A stretch of DNA of 64,000 nucleotides from the NCBI RefSeq assembly GCF_003172875.1, contig NZ_QGKM01000023.1:81341-145340 (forward strand), in the 5' to 3' direction. The notes beneath the pieces are model-generated. The model was not told the origin of the DNA and searched no databases. It saw only the letters and a program-made list of their open reading frames with translations. Positions 29,186 through 38,991 of the stretch are shown here, in pieces (position 1 is the stretch's first letter; each line of letters opens with the position of its first letter). This DNA comes from Leucothrix pacifica. GTDB lineage: Bacteria; Pseudomonadota; Gammaproteobacteria; Thiotrichales; Thiotrichaceae. The position numbers and the translations under genes are program-made.

Positions 29186-29917
29186 TCAGCTTGCGGCGGC
29201 AAATTGCTTAAGATGAGGCAAGTCTGATGATATCAGTTGTTGTTTAAATTGATGATTTAATTCGAGGTATTCGGCATCACTAATGTCACCGCAGGTCTTT
29301 TGATATTTCAGGTATATACGGTAAATATTCGCTACATCAATTTCACATGCCTGACGAAGCGCCTGTATATTACCACCCAGGTATTCCTCTAACACGTCCA
29401 GCGCGCTCAGTCCCTTCCCACTGGCTAATCCTAACAGCTGCACCAACTCATCAAATGACGCTTCGGCACCTGGTGAGAAGCCTGACAAGACATCGGATAA
29501 ATTCAGCGTCTCCATACTCTCGGCTTCAAATGAGTCTTTATTCCAAAACGCAGGGCATGCAATACCGTATTTTAAAAAGCGATAACCAATCACTGGTAAA
29601 TCAAACTCAGCTCCTGTCCAACAAATCACCTCATCAGCTGACGCCAATTGTGTCGCCAGCTCCGTCAATAAGTCAGATTCACTGCTCTTAGCATCTCCGA
29701 TTATTTGAGAACTCACTTTCTCGCCATCGATCGTCAGTAGTGCAATAGCGGCTATCTTGTGTTGATTTAGCGGTAAAAACTCAGTGCCGTTTTTTTGGTG
29801 TTGCAAGTGCATCATGGCCTTATACACACCATCATCTGGCAACTCACCTAACTGATAAATTGCGCGGCCCGCATTAGTACACGGCACGGTGCATAGCTTG
29901 AGGATGACAGTACTCAT
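29186..29917 (-). CDS. PolB-type 3'-5' exonuclease homologue lacking the first catalytic motif
   Basis: A 243-residue homologue of the predicted 3'-5' exonucleases related to the proofreading domain of DNA polymerase B (DEDDy superfamily). Normally motif I reads FDIETVPD; here the same place reads LKLCTVPC (residues 6-13), so both metal-binding acids are replaced by K7 and C9. Motif II keeps the aspartate (TGAEFDLPVI), although the usual asparagine is threonine. Motif III keeps CEIDVANIYRIYL. By family knowledge the protein should be unable to bind metals normally, and I infer loss of nuclease activity. The start overlaps the cysM stop by ATGA. The frame is otherwise intact, so it seems maintained. 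Confidence 0.75.
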   Translation of the reverse strand: MSTVILKLCTVPCTNAGRAIYQLGELPDDGVYKAMMHLQHQKNGTEFLPLNQHKIAAIALLTIDGEKVSSQIIGDAKSSESDLLTELATQLASADEVICWTGAEFDLPVIGYRFLKYGIACPAFWNKDSFEAESMETLNLSDVLSGFSPGAEASFDELVQLLGLASGKGLSALDVLEEYLGGNIQALRQACEIDVANIYRIYLKYQKTCGDISDAEYLELNHQFKQQLISSDLPHLKQFAAAS

Positions 29918-30807
29918 GAAGGAAAAACTCCGGTCGAGATATAACGATCACCGCGATCGCAAACAATACTGATAATGGTCGCATTCTCTACCTGCTGAGA
30001 GAGTTTCAGGGCAGCTGCTGCAGCGCCACCTGAAGAAACACCACAGAAGATACCCTCCTCAACGGCCAATCGACGCATCATGATTTCAGCCTCTTCCTGA
30101 GTCACATCCAGCAATTGATCAACGCGGGTAGAATCAAAAATTTCAGGTAAATAATCCTTATTCCAGCGACGAATTCCGGGAATAGAATCTTTATCACCAG
30201 CAGGTTGCACACCAACAATTTGAACATCCGGATTTTGTTCTTTTAGATAGCGTGATGTACCCATGATCGTGCCCGTGGTGCCCATTGCACTCACAAAGTG
30301 TGTCACTTCACCATTGGTATCTCGCCAGATCTCAGGGCCGGTCGAATGATAATGAGCATCTGGGTTATCCTGGTTGGCAAACTGATTTAATACTAAGCCC
30401 TCACCGTTTGATTGCATGGTCAAAGCCAAATCACGTGCTCCTTCAATCCCTTCAGAAGCAGATACTGAGATAATCTCTGCTCCATAAGCCTTCATGGAGG
30501 CACGGCGCTCCTCACTCATACTCTCAGACATAATGAGCTTCATTTTGTAACCACGAATGGCTGCGACCATGGCCAACGCTATCCCTGTATTGCCACTGGT
30601 CGCCTCAATTAAACTATCACCCGGTTTTATCGATCCTCTGGCCTCAGCCTGACGAATCATGTTCAATGCAGCGCGATCTTTAACAGAACCACCGGGGTTG
30701 TTTCCTTCCAGCTTCACCAGCATGGTATTGCTGCTATTGCCGGCAATTCGCTGTAAACGCACTAATGGTGTATTGCCCACTAATGTTTCTATTGTTTGAT
30801 ATGCCAC
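29914..30807 (-). CDS. cysM: Cysteine synthase B
   Basis: PLP-dependent O-acetylserine sulfhydrylase, isozyme B, which can also use thiosulfate. The 297-residue product has the lysine loop NPGGSVKDRAA (K43), the substrate loop EATSGNTGIALAM, and the phosphate-binding segment SAMGTTGTIMG. The shorter length and RRWNKDYLPEIFD region favour CysM over CysK. It lies 4 bp after acpS and overlaps the exonuclease homologue. Confidence 0.92.
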   Translation of the reverse strand: MAYQTIETLVGNTPLVRLQRIAGNSSNTMLVKLEGNNPGGSVKDRAALNMIRQAEARGSIKPGDSLIEATSGNTGIALAMVAAIRGYKMKLIMSESMSEERRASMKAYGAEIISVSASEGIEGARDLALTMQSNGEGLVLNQFANQDNPDAHYHSTGPEIWRDTNGEVTHFVSAMGTTGTIMGTSRYLKEQNPDVQIVGVQPAGDKDSIPGIRRWNKDYLPEIFDSTRVDQLLDVTQEEAEIMMRRLAVEEGIFCGVSSGGAAAAALKLSQQVENATIISIVCDRGDRYISTGVFPS

Positions 30808-30811
30808 TTAT

Positions 30812-31189
30812 CTAACCCTCCAGAACCACATTTGCTACTGCATAATCCTGCTCATCAGACAGGGATATAAATAGATTTTTCACACCCAGTTGCTCAGCCT
30901 TCTCCAGCGTTGTGCCGTGCAGTTTTAAGTGAGGTTTGCCCAACTCATCCAGCCGGGTCTCAATTTCATCAAAATTAACGCCTTTAGCAATACCGGTGCC
31001 GAGTGCTTTGGCCAACGCTTCTTTAGCCGCATAACGCTTGGCAAAATAGGCCAAAGGCTGGCTGTGCTCGCTATAGATGGCCAATTCATTAGGATGCAAA
31101 ATACGCTCGACAAATCGTTGCTGGTGGCGCTCCAGTACCTTTTCTATGCGTGATACTTTAACGATATCAACACCAATTCCAACAATCAT
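30812..31189 (-). CDS. acpS: Holo-[acyl-carrier-protein] synthase
   Basis: Transfers 4'-phosphopantetheine from coenzyme A to acyl carrier protein. The 125-residue product has the two AcpS motifs: GIGVDIVKVSRIE with D8, and FAKRYAAKEALAKALGTGI with E57, both magnesium ligands. In most relatives pdxJ lies between recO and acpS; here only an 87-bp spacer without a gene separates them. Confidence 0.95.
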   Translation of the reverse strand: MIVGIGVDIVKVSRIEKVLERHQQRFVERILHPNELAIYSEHSQPLAYFAKRYAAKEALAKALGTGIAKGVNFDEIETRLDELGKPHLKLHGTTLEKAEQLGVKNLFISLSDEQDYAVANVVLEG

Positions 31190-31276
31190 CTGATAACGCC
31201 TATAGATACAAAGCAGCGATTATCGCTTGTTTTTGTAATGAATGCCAAAGCCTGTGATATCAACAGGAATAGTTAT

Positions 31277-31969
31277 CTAGAATGAGAGCAATTTACGGCT
31301 ATTAAATGGCTTACTCACCAGCTGTAGCCAAAACTTATCAAGAAATTGTCGTTGCTGCTGCAAGTCACTCATCGTCATTTCAGCCGGCTCACGCATCGCA
31401 ATCAACAAATCGCTACTCACCAGAACCCCGGCAGGCTGAGGTTGATTTGCATCATATGGCAAAACACCGGAACCAGCGCTGTAGAGATAACGCTGCCCTG
31501 CAATAAGCTCACTGCCATTATGATCATCATTCCAAAGATTCAGTGTGTGCCCTAAACCGTCCATCAACGCTAACTCAAAGCGCATGGCAACTAACATCGG
31601 CTCGTCAGATTCAACCAACAACTGCAGCGCATCCTGATAGTAGCGATACATTGCATCTAATGAGGTGTTTTGAGGGATAAGCCTGAGAATCAATTCATTC
31701 AGATACAGTCCATATAGCAGGTTTGCCACAGGAATACGGTGCCTGAACCGTTCATCTGTCTGCGACAGGCGCAGCATTTCCCCACGACCTTGCAATTCAA
31801 CCTGAAGTATCCGAAATGGCTGCAAATGACCTTTTTGTACTTTGCCACGAAGTTTGGCCGGACGCGCCATACAGGTTATGCGACCGGCTTGTTTGGAGAA
31901 CAGATCCACAATCACATTAGCATCAGAGTATGGCCGAGTGCGTAGAATGTAACCCAGAGAGTGTTGCAT
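31277..31969 (-). CDS. recO: DNA repair protein RecO
   Basis: RecO loads RecA on SSB-coated single-stranded DNA in the RecFOR pathway. The 230-residue product begins with the OB-fold sequence LGYILRTRPYSDANVIVDLFSKQAGRITCMARPAK and continues with the helical domain. The C-terminal zinc-type cysteines of some RecO proteins are absent, as in E. coli. Its ATG overlaps the era stop in TAATG, so era and recO are coupled. Confidence 0.93.
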   Translation of the reverse strand: MQHSLGYILRTRPYSDANVIVDLFSKQAGRITCMARPAKLRGKVQKGHLQPFRILQVELQGRGEMLRLSQTDERFRHRIPVANLLYGLYLNELILRLIPQNTSLDAMYRYYQDALQLLVESDEPMLVAMRFELALMDGLGHTLNLWNDDHNGSELIAGQRYLYSAGSGVLPYDANQPQPAGVLVSSDLLIAMREPAEMTMSDLQQQRQFLDKFWLQLVSKPFNSRKLLSF

Positions 31970-32862
31970 TAGCGGTTAGACATGATCCCAAGATCTTGTA
32001 GGTGGCGCGGATTATTCTGCCAGTCTTCTTCGAGCTTGACCCATTGCTTAAGGACAACCTTCTTATCAACAAACTCTTCAATTGATTTACGGGCATCCGT
32101 ACCAATACGTTTGAGTGTCTCACCTTTTTTACCGATGATAATGCCCTTCTGGCTTTCTCTGGCTACCCAAATGACCGCGTCAATTTCGACATGTCGGTCT
32201 GTTTCTTCATAACGCTCGATATTTACAGCAGTGAAGTAAGGCAGCTCCTGATGAAGATTTAACACCAGCTGCTCACGAATCAATTCTGCACAAATAAACC
32301 GCACGGACTGATCCGTGATGGAGTCTTCATCATAGGCCCACTCATCTTCAGGAGACGCTTCAACCAACACTTCCAGTAAGCGGTCTGTATTGATCCCCTT
32401 ATCAGCAGAACCCGGAATGATTTCTTTAAAATCATACTTGGCTGCCATTTTTTCCAGATATGAAAATAAACGATTTTTTTCTTGAATGCGGTCAACTTTA
32501 TTCACCAGCAGAAACACCGGCGCTTTAACGTGTTTCAGTCGCTTCAATACCAACTCATCTTCGTCTGTCCACTTCATCGCCTCAACAATCATGACGATGG
32601 CATCAACGGACTCCAATGCCGCGACTGCTTCACTGTTCAGTGTCATATTTAACAGGTTCTTCCCCTGCTGATGAATACCCGGTGTATCCGTAAAGATCAG
32701 TTGGTAATTGTCTTCCGTCACGATACCGCGGATATTGGTACGCGTCGTCTGAGGCTTGTTCGCGATCGCTGAGATCTTATAGCCAACCAATAAATTCAGC
32801 AGTGTTGATTTACCCACATTCGGGCGACCAATAATGGAGACGTATCCACATCGTTTATTCAT
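31969..32862 (-). CDS. era: GTPase Era
   Basis: Era is a GTPase needed for maturation of 16S rRNA and 30S assembly. The 297-residue product has G1 GRPNVGKST (12-20), G3 DTPGIHQ, G4 NKVD, and a C-terminal KH domain with GIIIGKKGETLKRIG, which binds the 3' end of 16S rRNA. The start overlaps the rnc stop by one base (TAATG), the standard rnc-era coupling. Confidence 0.96.
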   Translation of the reverse strand: MNKRCGYVSIIGRPNVGKSTLLNLLVGYKISAIANKPQTTRTNIRGIVTEDNYQLIFTDTPGIHQQGKNLLNMTLNSEAVAALESVDAIVMIVEAMKWTDEDELVLKRLKHVKAPVFLLVNKVDRIQEKNRLFSYLEKMAAKYDFKEIIPGSADKGINTDRLLEVLVEASPEDEWAYDEDSITDQSVRFICAELIREQLVLNLHQELPYFTAVNIERYEETDRHVEIDAVIWVARESQKGIIIGKKGETLKRIGTDARKSIEEFVDKKVVLKQWVKLEEDWQNNPRHLQDLGIMSNR

Positions 32863-33530
32863 TATTTAATTACCTGTTGGTAGGCTTTTGCAGCGGACTG
32901 CTGCTCAGCTTTGCGGCGACTGGTTGATACGCCTTGTGTGATGATGTTCAGACTATCGATCCGACACTCTGTGGTAAAGGTTTGGCGATGTGCGTCGCCT
33001 GTAGCGGAAATAAGTGAGTACTTTGGTAAGTCATGGCCGCGTGACTGCAGATACTCCTGCAAACGGCTTTTGGGATCTTTAAGCTCATCTTCTTCAGGCA
33101 ACTCTTTAAGGCGTTGCTCAAACAAACTCAGAATAAACTGCTTAGCAGCCTCCATGCCTCGCTCAAGAAATACTGCAGCGATTAAGGCCTCAAGTGCATC
33201 AGCCAGAATAGAAGCACGTCTGAACCCACCACTTTTTAATTCGCCTGAGCCGAGTTTCAGCAAATCACCTAACTCAAGCTCCAAACTGATTTCAGCGAGG
33301 ACGGACTCGTTAACTAATGACGCACGTAAACGGCTAAGATAACCTTCAGGCGCAGAAGGTAAACCATCAAACAGTGCCTCGGTAATGACAACACCTAAGA
33401 TACTATCGCCGAGGAACTCCATGCGTTCGTTGTTATGCTTGCCGCTAACGCTACGATGCGTCATCGCCAGAACAAAATGTTGGTTCTGTAAAAAGTCGCT
33501 ACCCAACAGTGTTTTAAGTTTCTTACTCAA
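32862..33530 (-). CDS. rnc: Ribonuclease III
   Basis: Cleaves double-stranded RNA in rRNA precursors and some mRNAs. The 222-residue product has the RNase III signature HNNERMEFLGD (32-42) with catalytic E38 and D42, and the second acidic pair in ADALEALIAAVFLE. A double-stranded RNA-binding domain fills 150-222, starting DPKSRLQEYLQSRG. It lies between the DUF4845 gene and era. Confidence 0.96.
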   Translation of the reverse strand: MSKKLKTLLGSDFLQNQHFVLAMTHRSVSGKHNNERMEFLGDSILGVVITEALFDGLPSAPEGYLSRLRASLVNESVLAEISLELELGDLLKLGSGELKSGGFRRASILADALEALIAAVFLERGMEAAKQFILSLFEQRLKELPEEDELKDPKSRLQEYLQSRGHDLPKYSLISATGDAHRQTFTTECRIDSLNIITQGVSTSRRKAEQQSAAKAYQQVIK

Positions 33531-33578
33531 TCGCTTATCAATTCCGTTTTGATAACCGATTGTATTAACCGGTATCAG

Positions 33579-34004
33579 TTAGTTCTGTTTACCAAGCTCA
33601 ACTGAATATTGGTAATCCATTAAGAAAGACACATTACCCAGCCAAGACTTTTTCACTTGGTATTGTACCGCTAATTCTCGCTTATTACTTTTCTTCAGTT
33701 TGACGATTTCAAATGGCTGCTTTGTACCGGGCTTACCACTCTTACCGTCATAATATGCACGACTTAAACTCTCAAGACTATTCACATTTAAATAGCGCTC
33801 AACGCGAGTCAATATTTCACGCTTATTTCTCTTTTCAATGCCCGGCTCAGAAGCAATGCCGTCCATAAAGCTTTTTACCGAATGATACTCAAGGTAATTC
33901 GGGCCGATCTTTAAACCTGCGCTGATAATCAGAATACCAACAGCGATTCCGATCATCCAGGAAATCAATGTTGCACCCATTTGCTTGTGCTGAGAATTTT
34001 TCAT
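33579..34004 (-). CDS. DUF4845 family membrane protein
   Basis: A 141-residue protein with one N-terminal membrane segment (about 12-31, resembling a type IV pilin-like N-terminus, MGATLISWMIGIAVGILII) and a soluble domain. It matches the DUF4845 family, which almost always lies between lepB and rnc in gamma- and betaproteobacteria, as here. The function is unknown. The constant position suggests a link to signal peptidase or the membrane, but that is inference from synteny. Confidence 0.85.
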   Translation of the reverse strand: MKNSQHKQMGATLISWMIGIAVGILIISAGLKIGPNYLEYHSVKSFMDGIASEPGIEKRNKREILTRVERYLNVNSLESLSRAYYDGKSGKPGTKQPFEIVKLKKSNKRELAVQYQVKKSWLGNVSFLMDYQYSVELGKQN

Positions 34005-34111
34005 TATTATTGTCTTTGATAAGTGATGAATGAGTAATCTTTCACACTTATTGTCAGCAAGGTGTCACTGCCTGTCAAACAGATATGACAGGCGGCAGCG
34101 GGATGCGTGAA

Positions 34112-34903
34112 TTAATCTAATGATGTACCGATACGCGAGAAACTAAAGCCATCACCACCTGATTGCCAGTTCCAGTGCAGCCAAACGAATGACGCCTTTC
34201 CGACCAGATATTTTTCAGGCATGAAGCCCCAGTAACGGCTATCACTACTGTTATCGCGATTATCACCCATCATGAAGTAGTGCCCTTCGGGAACCACATA
34301 TTCACCCGGACGACGCCCCATACCCGGCATCACAATAATTTTATGCTTACGCTCTCCATCCACAGAAGGTAGCGTTTCTTCAAACTGCGCAACATCCAGT
34401 TTTTGCCCCTGACTCGTGGTATAGGGGTAAGCATCTAAGCCTTTTTCATCGATTAACTTACCGTTAATCGTCAGGCGCTTATCTGAAGTCCACTCGATAC
34501 GGTCTCCAGGCAATCCTACAAGGCGCTTAATAAAGTTAATCTTAGGATCCACAGGGTACTTAAATACCACCACATCACCACGCTTTGGCTCGCCCGTCTC
34601 AATAATCTTCTTATTGATTACCGGCAAGCGGATACCATAAGCATATTTTTTGACGATAATGAAATCACCAATTTCGAGGGTTGGGATCATTGAGCCTGAT
34701 GGTATACGGAACGGCTCAATCACGAATGAACGCAGCAAAACAACGACCAACAACACAGGAAAGAAAGAGCGCGCATAATCAACCAACATCGGCTCGTTAG
34801 CAGCCTTCTTTTTCCCCATAACAAAGCGGTAAATCAATAATATGACACCACAGATCAGCGTTGCCAGAACTAACCAAAATTCCAGCCCGTAAAAAACTTC
34901 CAT
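34112..34903 (-). CDS. lepB: Signal peptidase I
   Basis: Removes signal peptides from exported proteins at the periplasmic face of the inner membrane. The 263-residue product has two N-terminal membrane segments (about 8-26 and 45-61). The catalytic dyad is visible: S71 in IPSGSMIPTL and K126 in FIKRLVGLPGD. GDNRDNSSDSRYWG is the conserved C-terminal box. It starts 1 bp after lepA, the usual lepA-lepB pair. Confidence 0.95.
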   Translation of the reverse strand: MEVFYGLEFWLVLATLICGVILLIYRFVMGKKKAANEPMLVDYARSFFPVLLVVVLLRSFVIEPFRIPSGSMIPTLEIGDFIIVKKYAYGIRLPVINKKIIETGEPKRGDVVVFKYPVDPKINFIKRLVGLPGDRIEWTSDKRLTINGKLIDEKGLDAYPYTTSQGQKLDVAQFEETLPSVDGERKHKIIVMPGMGRRPGEYVVPEGHYFMMGDNRDNSSDSRYWGFMPEKYLVGKASFVWLHWNWQSGGDGFSFSRIGTSLD

Positions 34904-34904
34904 A

Positions 34905-36710
34905 TTAATTATCGCCTACTTTGAGAACAGCCAAGAATGCTTCCTGAGGAATTTCAACACTACCGATTTGCTTCATGCGCTTTTTACCCTTTTTCTGCTT
35001 CTCAAGCAGCTTGCGTTTACGCGACACATCACCACCATAACACTTGGCGATTACGTTTTTACGCAGGGCTTTAACGTTGGTTCGGGCAATGATATTGGTA
35101 CCGATCGATGCCTGAATCGCCACATCAAACATCTGACGTGGAATAATTTCTTTCATCTTCTCGGCCAGATCACGGCCACGAGTTTGCGCGAATTCTTTAT
35201 GTACTATGATCGCCAAAGCATCCACACGATCACCGTTGATAAGGATATCGACACGAACCAAATGTGCAGCCTGAAAGTGACTCAGCTCATAATCAAATGA
35301 TGCATAGCCACGACTCACTGATTTTAAGCGGTCGAAGAAGTCCAGAACCACTTCACTCAGAGGCAACTCATACGTCATAGTGACCTGTGAGCCCATGTAT
35401 TGCATATTCTTTTGAACGCCGCGCTTTTCGACACATAAGGTAATTACATTACCTAAATAATCTTGTGGCACTAAGATATTTGCTTTAATGATGGGCTCGC
35501 GGATTTCTGCGATTTTATTCACCGGTGGCAGCTGTGATGGATTATGAATTTTAATCACTTCACCATCGGTCTTTTCCACCTCGTAGATTACCGTTGGCGC
35601 TGTGGTGATCAGATCAAGGTCATATTCACGTTCCAGACGCTCCTGAATGATCTCCATGTGCAACATGCCAAGGAAGCCACAACGGAAGCCGAAGCCCAGT
35701 GCCTGTGATGTCTCCGGCTCAAAGCTCAATGACGCATCATTCAAATTAAGCTTACTTAGCGCATCACGCAGACTTTCATAGTCATCTGAGCTGACCGGGA
35801 AGATACCCGCAAATACCCGTGGCTGAACTTCCTGGAAACCTTCTAATGGCTCTTGGGCAGGCTTGCTGGCATCGGTAAACGTATCACCTACTTTGGCAGC
35901 ATCAATATCTTTAATACCGGCAATGATGAAGCCTACCTCACCCGCTTGCAGTGAGTCATGATCATTCATCTTTGGAGTGAAGATACCAACACGATCAACC
36001 TGAAAATCCATATTCGTGTGCATTGCACGAATCTTTTGACGCTTAGCCACACGCCCCTGCATCACACGAACCAATGAGACTACGCCTAAATAGTTATCGA
36101 ACCAAGAGTCAATAATCAGCGCTTTCAATGGTTTATCCAAATCACCCTGTGGTGGTGGAACACGCTCAACTAGCTGCTCCAGTACTTCCTGAATGCCGAT
36201 ACCCGTTTTAGCACTACAGTGCACTGCATCGGTTGCATCGATCCCTATGATGTCTTCGATTTCCTGAGAGACACGATCGACATCCGCAGCCGGCAAATCG
36301 ATTTTATTGAGAACGGGAACCACTTCCAGGTCTAAATTAATCGCGGTGTAGCAGTTAGCAACACTTTGCGCCTCAACACCTTGTGAAGCATCCACAACCA
36401 ACAGCGCGCCTTCACAGGCAGATAGCGAGCGAGACACTTCATAAGAGAAATCGACATGCCCCGGCGTATCGATAAAGTTTAAATGATAAGTCTCACCATT
36501 TAAGGCCTTGTAGTCCAACGAGACACTTTGTGCCTTGATGGTGATACCTCGTTCACGCTCAAGATCCATTGAGTCCAATACCTGAGCTTCCATTTCACGG
36601 TCGCTTAGGCCTCCGCAGAACTGAATAAAGCGGTCAGACAAAGTGGACTTGCCGTGATCAATATGGGCAATGATAGAAAAGTTTCTTATATTTTGATTAG
36701 CTTGAGGCAT
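34905..36710 (-). CDS. lepA: Elongation factor 4 (LepA)
   Basis: Ribosome-associated GTPase that acts in translation initiation and possibly back-translocation. The 601-residue product has G1 [10 protein letters not shown]2 around [17 protein letters not shown] and NKIDLP, and the LepA-specific C-terminal domain ending [22 protein letters not shown]. Its start overlaps the glutaredoxin-like gene by 14 bp. Confidence 0.96.
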   Translation of the reverse strand: MPQANQNIRNFSIIAHIDHGKSTLSDRFIQFCGGLSDREMEAQVLDSMDLERERGITIKAQSVSLDYKALNGETYHLNFIDTPGHVDFSYEVSRSLSACEGALLVVDASQGVEAQSVANCYTAINLDLEVVPVLNKIDLPAADVDRVSQEIEDIIGIDATDAVHCSAKTGIGIQEVLEQLVERVPPPQGDLDKPLKALIIDSWFDNYLGVVSLVRVMQGRVAKRQKIRAMHTNMDFQVDRVGIFTPKMNDHDSLQAGEVGFIIAGIKDIDAAKVGDTFTDASKPAQEPLEGFQEVQPRVFAGIFPVSSDDYESLRDALSKLNLNDASLSFEPETSQALGFGFRCGFLGMLHMEIIQERLEREYDLDLITTAPTVIYEVEKTDGEVIKIHNPSQLPPVNKIAEIREPIIKANILVPQDYLGNVITLCVEKRGVQKNMQYMGSQVTMTYELPLSEVVLDFFDRLKSVSRGYASFDYELSHFQAAHLVRVDILINGDRVDALAIIVHKEFAQTRGRDLAEKMKEIIPRQMFDVAIQASIGTNIIARTNVKALRKNVIAKCYGGDVSRKRKLLEKQKKGKKRMKQIGSVEIPQEAFLAVLKVGDN

Positions 36711-36951
36711 TGGTAAACGATAGTCTTAGTTGTTCTTCATCAAAAAAGTGATAAAAGATCACTTCGTCACGGTATTTTACCACCGGCACGTCAACGTCGT
36801 AACGACGCTTTAATTCGGGATCTTCATCGATATCCACCCATTCCAGTTCATAATTGAACTCAGACTGGAATTGGCGCAGATGTACGGCCACTTCATCACA
36901 GAGATGACAGCCTCGGCGATAATACACTATGAGAGTGTTTTCGTATGCCAC
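36697..36951 (-). CDS. Glutaredoxin-like small thiol protein (DUF836 type)
   Basis: An 84-residue thioredoxin-fold protein with redox pair C15-H-L-C18 at the start of the first helix, the cis-proline segment [16 protein letters not shown] and no extra domain. It is of the glutaredoxin-like DUF836 group. The start codon is GTG at 36951, overlapping the mucD stop (TAGTG), and the end overlaps lepA by 14 bp. It is thus firmly embedded between the envelope protease and lepA. The substrate is unknown. Confidence 0.82.
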   Translation of the reverse strand: MAYENTLIVYYRRGCHLCDEVAVHLRQFQSEFNYELEWVDIDEDPELKRRYDVDVPVVKYRDEVIFYHFFDEEQLRLSFTNASS

Positions 36952-38381
36952 TATTTTTCAGTATCCGCATCAGGTTTGAATGCTAAGAAGCGCGCAGCAC
37001 CATCACGAATCACCAGAATTGCCAGTGTTTTATCGGATGCAATTTGTTTACTCAATTTCTGGAAAGTCGATACGTCTTCCACCAGCTTACCATCAAACTG
37101 AGTAATGATATCACCACGCTGCACATCAGCTGCCATCGCAGAATCACCTAGTACACGCTGCACTAAGATACCGCCTTTATCCACACCTACGGCATCACGA
37201 ATATCATCATCGATATCCTCTACTGCCATTCCTAAAACAATATCAGATGTAGGCTCAGGCTCTGCCTCTCTCTCTTCAGGCTCTTCATCATCAATCTGAT
37301 TCTCCAGCTCACCAAGCTGTAGACTGACCAGTAAATTAGACCCGTTGCGCTTGACTAAAATATCGACCTTTTCATCCAGCCTTGCAGAGCCTACATGAAA
37401 CGGAAGTGTCGCAGAGCTTTCAACGGTCTTACCTGCAAACTCAAGAATCACATCACCCGCTTTCAAAATTCCGTCCGCAGGCCCGCCCGGCATGACCTGA
37501 GCGACCAGTGCGCCAGTGGCATGATCTAATCCAAACGTTGGTGCCAGCTGACGCGACACCTCCTGAATATAAACGCCCAACCACCCGCGGCGCACCTCAC
37601 CAGTCGTTTTTAACTGCTCAATCACATTGCGGGCTACATCAACGGGAATAGAGAAGGAAAGCCCCATAAAGCCACCCGTGCGGCTATAAATCTGAGAATT
37701 AATACCGACTACTTCGCCTTCAAGATTAAACAGCGGTCCACCTGAATTGCCAGGGTTGATAGCGACATCCGTTTGAATAAAAGGCACATAGCCTTCAGAC
37801 GGTAAATTGCGATCTTTCGCTGACACAATACCGGCTGTCACGCTGTGATCAAAACCAAAGGGGGAACCAATAGCAATTACCCACTCACCGACTTCCAGCT
37901 TGTCCGAGCTACCAAATGTGACCGCGGGTAAGTCCTCGCCTTCGATTTTCAGCAGGGCCAGATCGCTTCGCTTATCAGAACCAATGACTTCAGCATCCAG
38001 CTCACGACGATCATTCAAATTCACTTTAATCTGATCGGCACCGTCAACCACATGGTGATTGGTCACCACATAACCATCAGCTGACACAATAAAACCCGAA
38101 CCCAGAGAGTCGTTTCCATCCTCGTCATCATCCTGACCATAGTCGAAGAAACGTCTTAGAAACTCATCCAAGGCCTCATTACCTGTGCCTTCTTCAGGAA
38201 TTTCAATCCCCGGCGGTAATTTAGAACGATTAGGAAGTTGGCGCTCAGTGCTGATATTCACAACAGACGCACTTTGTTTTTTTACCAGTGCGGTAAAATC
38301 AGGAAATTCCTTTGCGCAGACAAAGGAAACAGGGATAAGCAATAGCGCTAAAGTAGTGAGGGAAAAGGCCCGCATACGCAT
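36951..38381 (-). CDS. mucD: Periplasmic serine protease MucD (DegP/Do family)
   Basis: Envelope protease and chaperone of the HtrA family. The 476-residue product has a signal peptide ending VCA, catalytic triad H110 (TNHHVV), D140 (SDLALLK) and S213 (GNSGGPL), and two PDZ domains (about 280-370 and 390-470). The start is the ATG at 38381, with GGAG 11 nt upstream; a longer frame to 38417 would block the signal peptide. An acidic linker (about 370-390, many E and D) separates the PDZ domains. It is the fifth gene of the rpoE operon, as in Pseudomonas algU-mucABCD, and would degrade misfolded envelope proteins and restrain the sigma factor. Confidence 0.93.
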   Translation of the reverse strand: MRMRAFSLTTLALLLIPVSFVCAKEFPDFTALVKKQSASVVNISTERQLPNRSKLPPGIEIPEEGTGNEALDEFLRRFFDYGQDDDEDGNDSLGSGFIVSADGYVVTNHHVVDGADQIKVNLNDRRELDAEVIGSDKRSDLALLKIEGEDLPAVTFGSSDKLEVGEWVIAIGSPFGFDHSVTAGIVSAKDRNLPSEGYVPFIQTDVAINPGNSGGPLFNLEGEVVGINSQIYSRTGGFMGLSFSIPVDVARNVIEQLKTTGEVRRGWLGVYIQEVSRQLAPTFGLDHATGALVAQVMPGGPADGILKAGDVILEFAGKTVESSATLPFHVGSARLDEKVDILVKRNGSNLLVSLQLGELENQIDDEEPEEREAEPEPTSDIVLGMAVEDIDDDIRDAVGVDKGGILVQRVLGDSAMAADVQRGDIITQFDGKLVEDVSTFQKLSKQIASDKTLAILVIRDGAARFLAFKPDADTEK

Positions 38382-38466
38382 TATAATAATTCTCCGGCAA
38401 GCGTGATCAGGCATCAATCAGCACAAACCGATTGTCTATACTGTGACGCTTGAAGCGATGAGATTA

Positions 38467-38952
38467 TTATAGCCTAAGTAATTTACTCGCTGGATTAAAT
38501 TCAACGACTTTTTGTTCATCTTTAGACTTACCGAGCATGACAGGCTCAAGCTTGCCACAGACAGTCAGATTCGCTGCGGTTCGATTAGCTGCCAGAAAGC
38601 CAAACGCCAATCCGGTTAAGCCAAGCGCGATGCTTGCGGCTTCGTTGAAAAAAAGCTTACCCAAAAGAGCAAATAGCAACAAGCAAAGGATCGGTAACAG
38701 ATAAGCCAATACGGAGCTGAGTAACAGATTCACTGAGTGAATACCGACGATAACATGATCACCGGTCGAAGCATTATCCAGATTATCAATGCGAATGGTG
38801 CGCTGAGATTTGCGCTTAAGAATGCTGTTGAGAAAGGATGTTGAACATGAAGACTCTGAAGGACAGCCACTGCACGAGCCTGATTGCATAGGAGACACCC
38901 AAGCGTACTGAGCATTGCTGCTTACAACTATGGCCTTCTCTTCTATCATCAT
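38467..38952 (-). CDS. rseC: SoxR-reducing / sigma-E regulatory protein RseC (MucC)
   Basis: RseC is an inner membrane protein encoded in sigma-E operons and also implicated in reduction of the SoxR iron-sulfur cluster. The 161-residue product has a cytoplasmic N-terminal domain with a cysteine cluster (SCSGCPSESSCST), two adjacent membrane segments (about 75-95 and 100-118) and a short tail. The start is the ATG pair at 38952/38949 preceded by GGGGGTG; residues before it are not conserved. It lies between rseB and mucD. Confidence 0.9.
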   Translation of the reverse strand: MMIEEKAIVVSSNAQYAWVSPMQSGSCSGCPSESSCSTSFLNSILKRKSQRTIRIDNLDNASTGDHVIVGIHSVNLLLSSVLAYLLPILCLLLFALLGKLFFNEAASIALGLTGLAFGFLAANRTAANLTVCGKLEPVMLGKSKDEQKVVEFNPASKLLRL

Positions 38953-38991
38953 GACTTGCGCACCCCCATGCACTTCAATATTTACTAGAGC

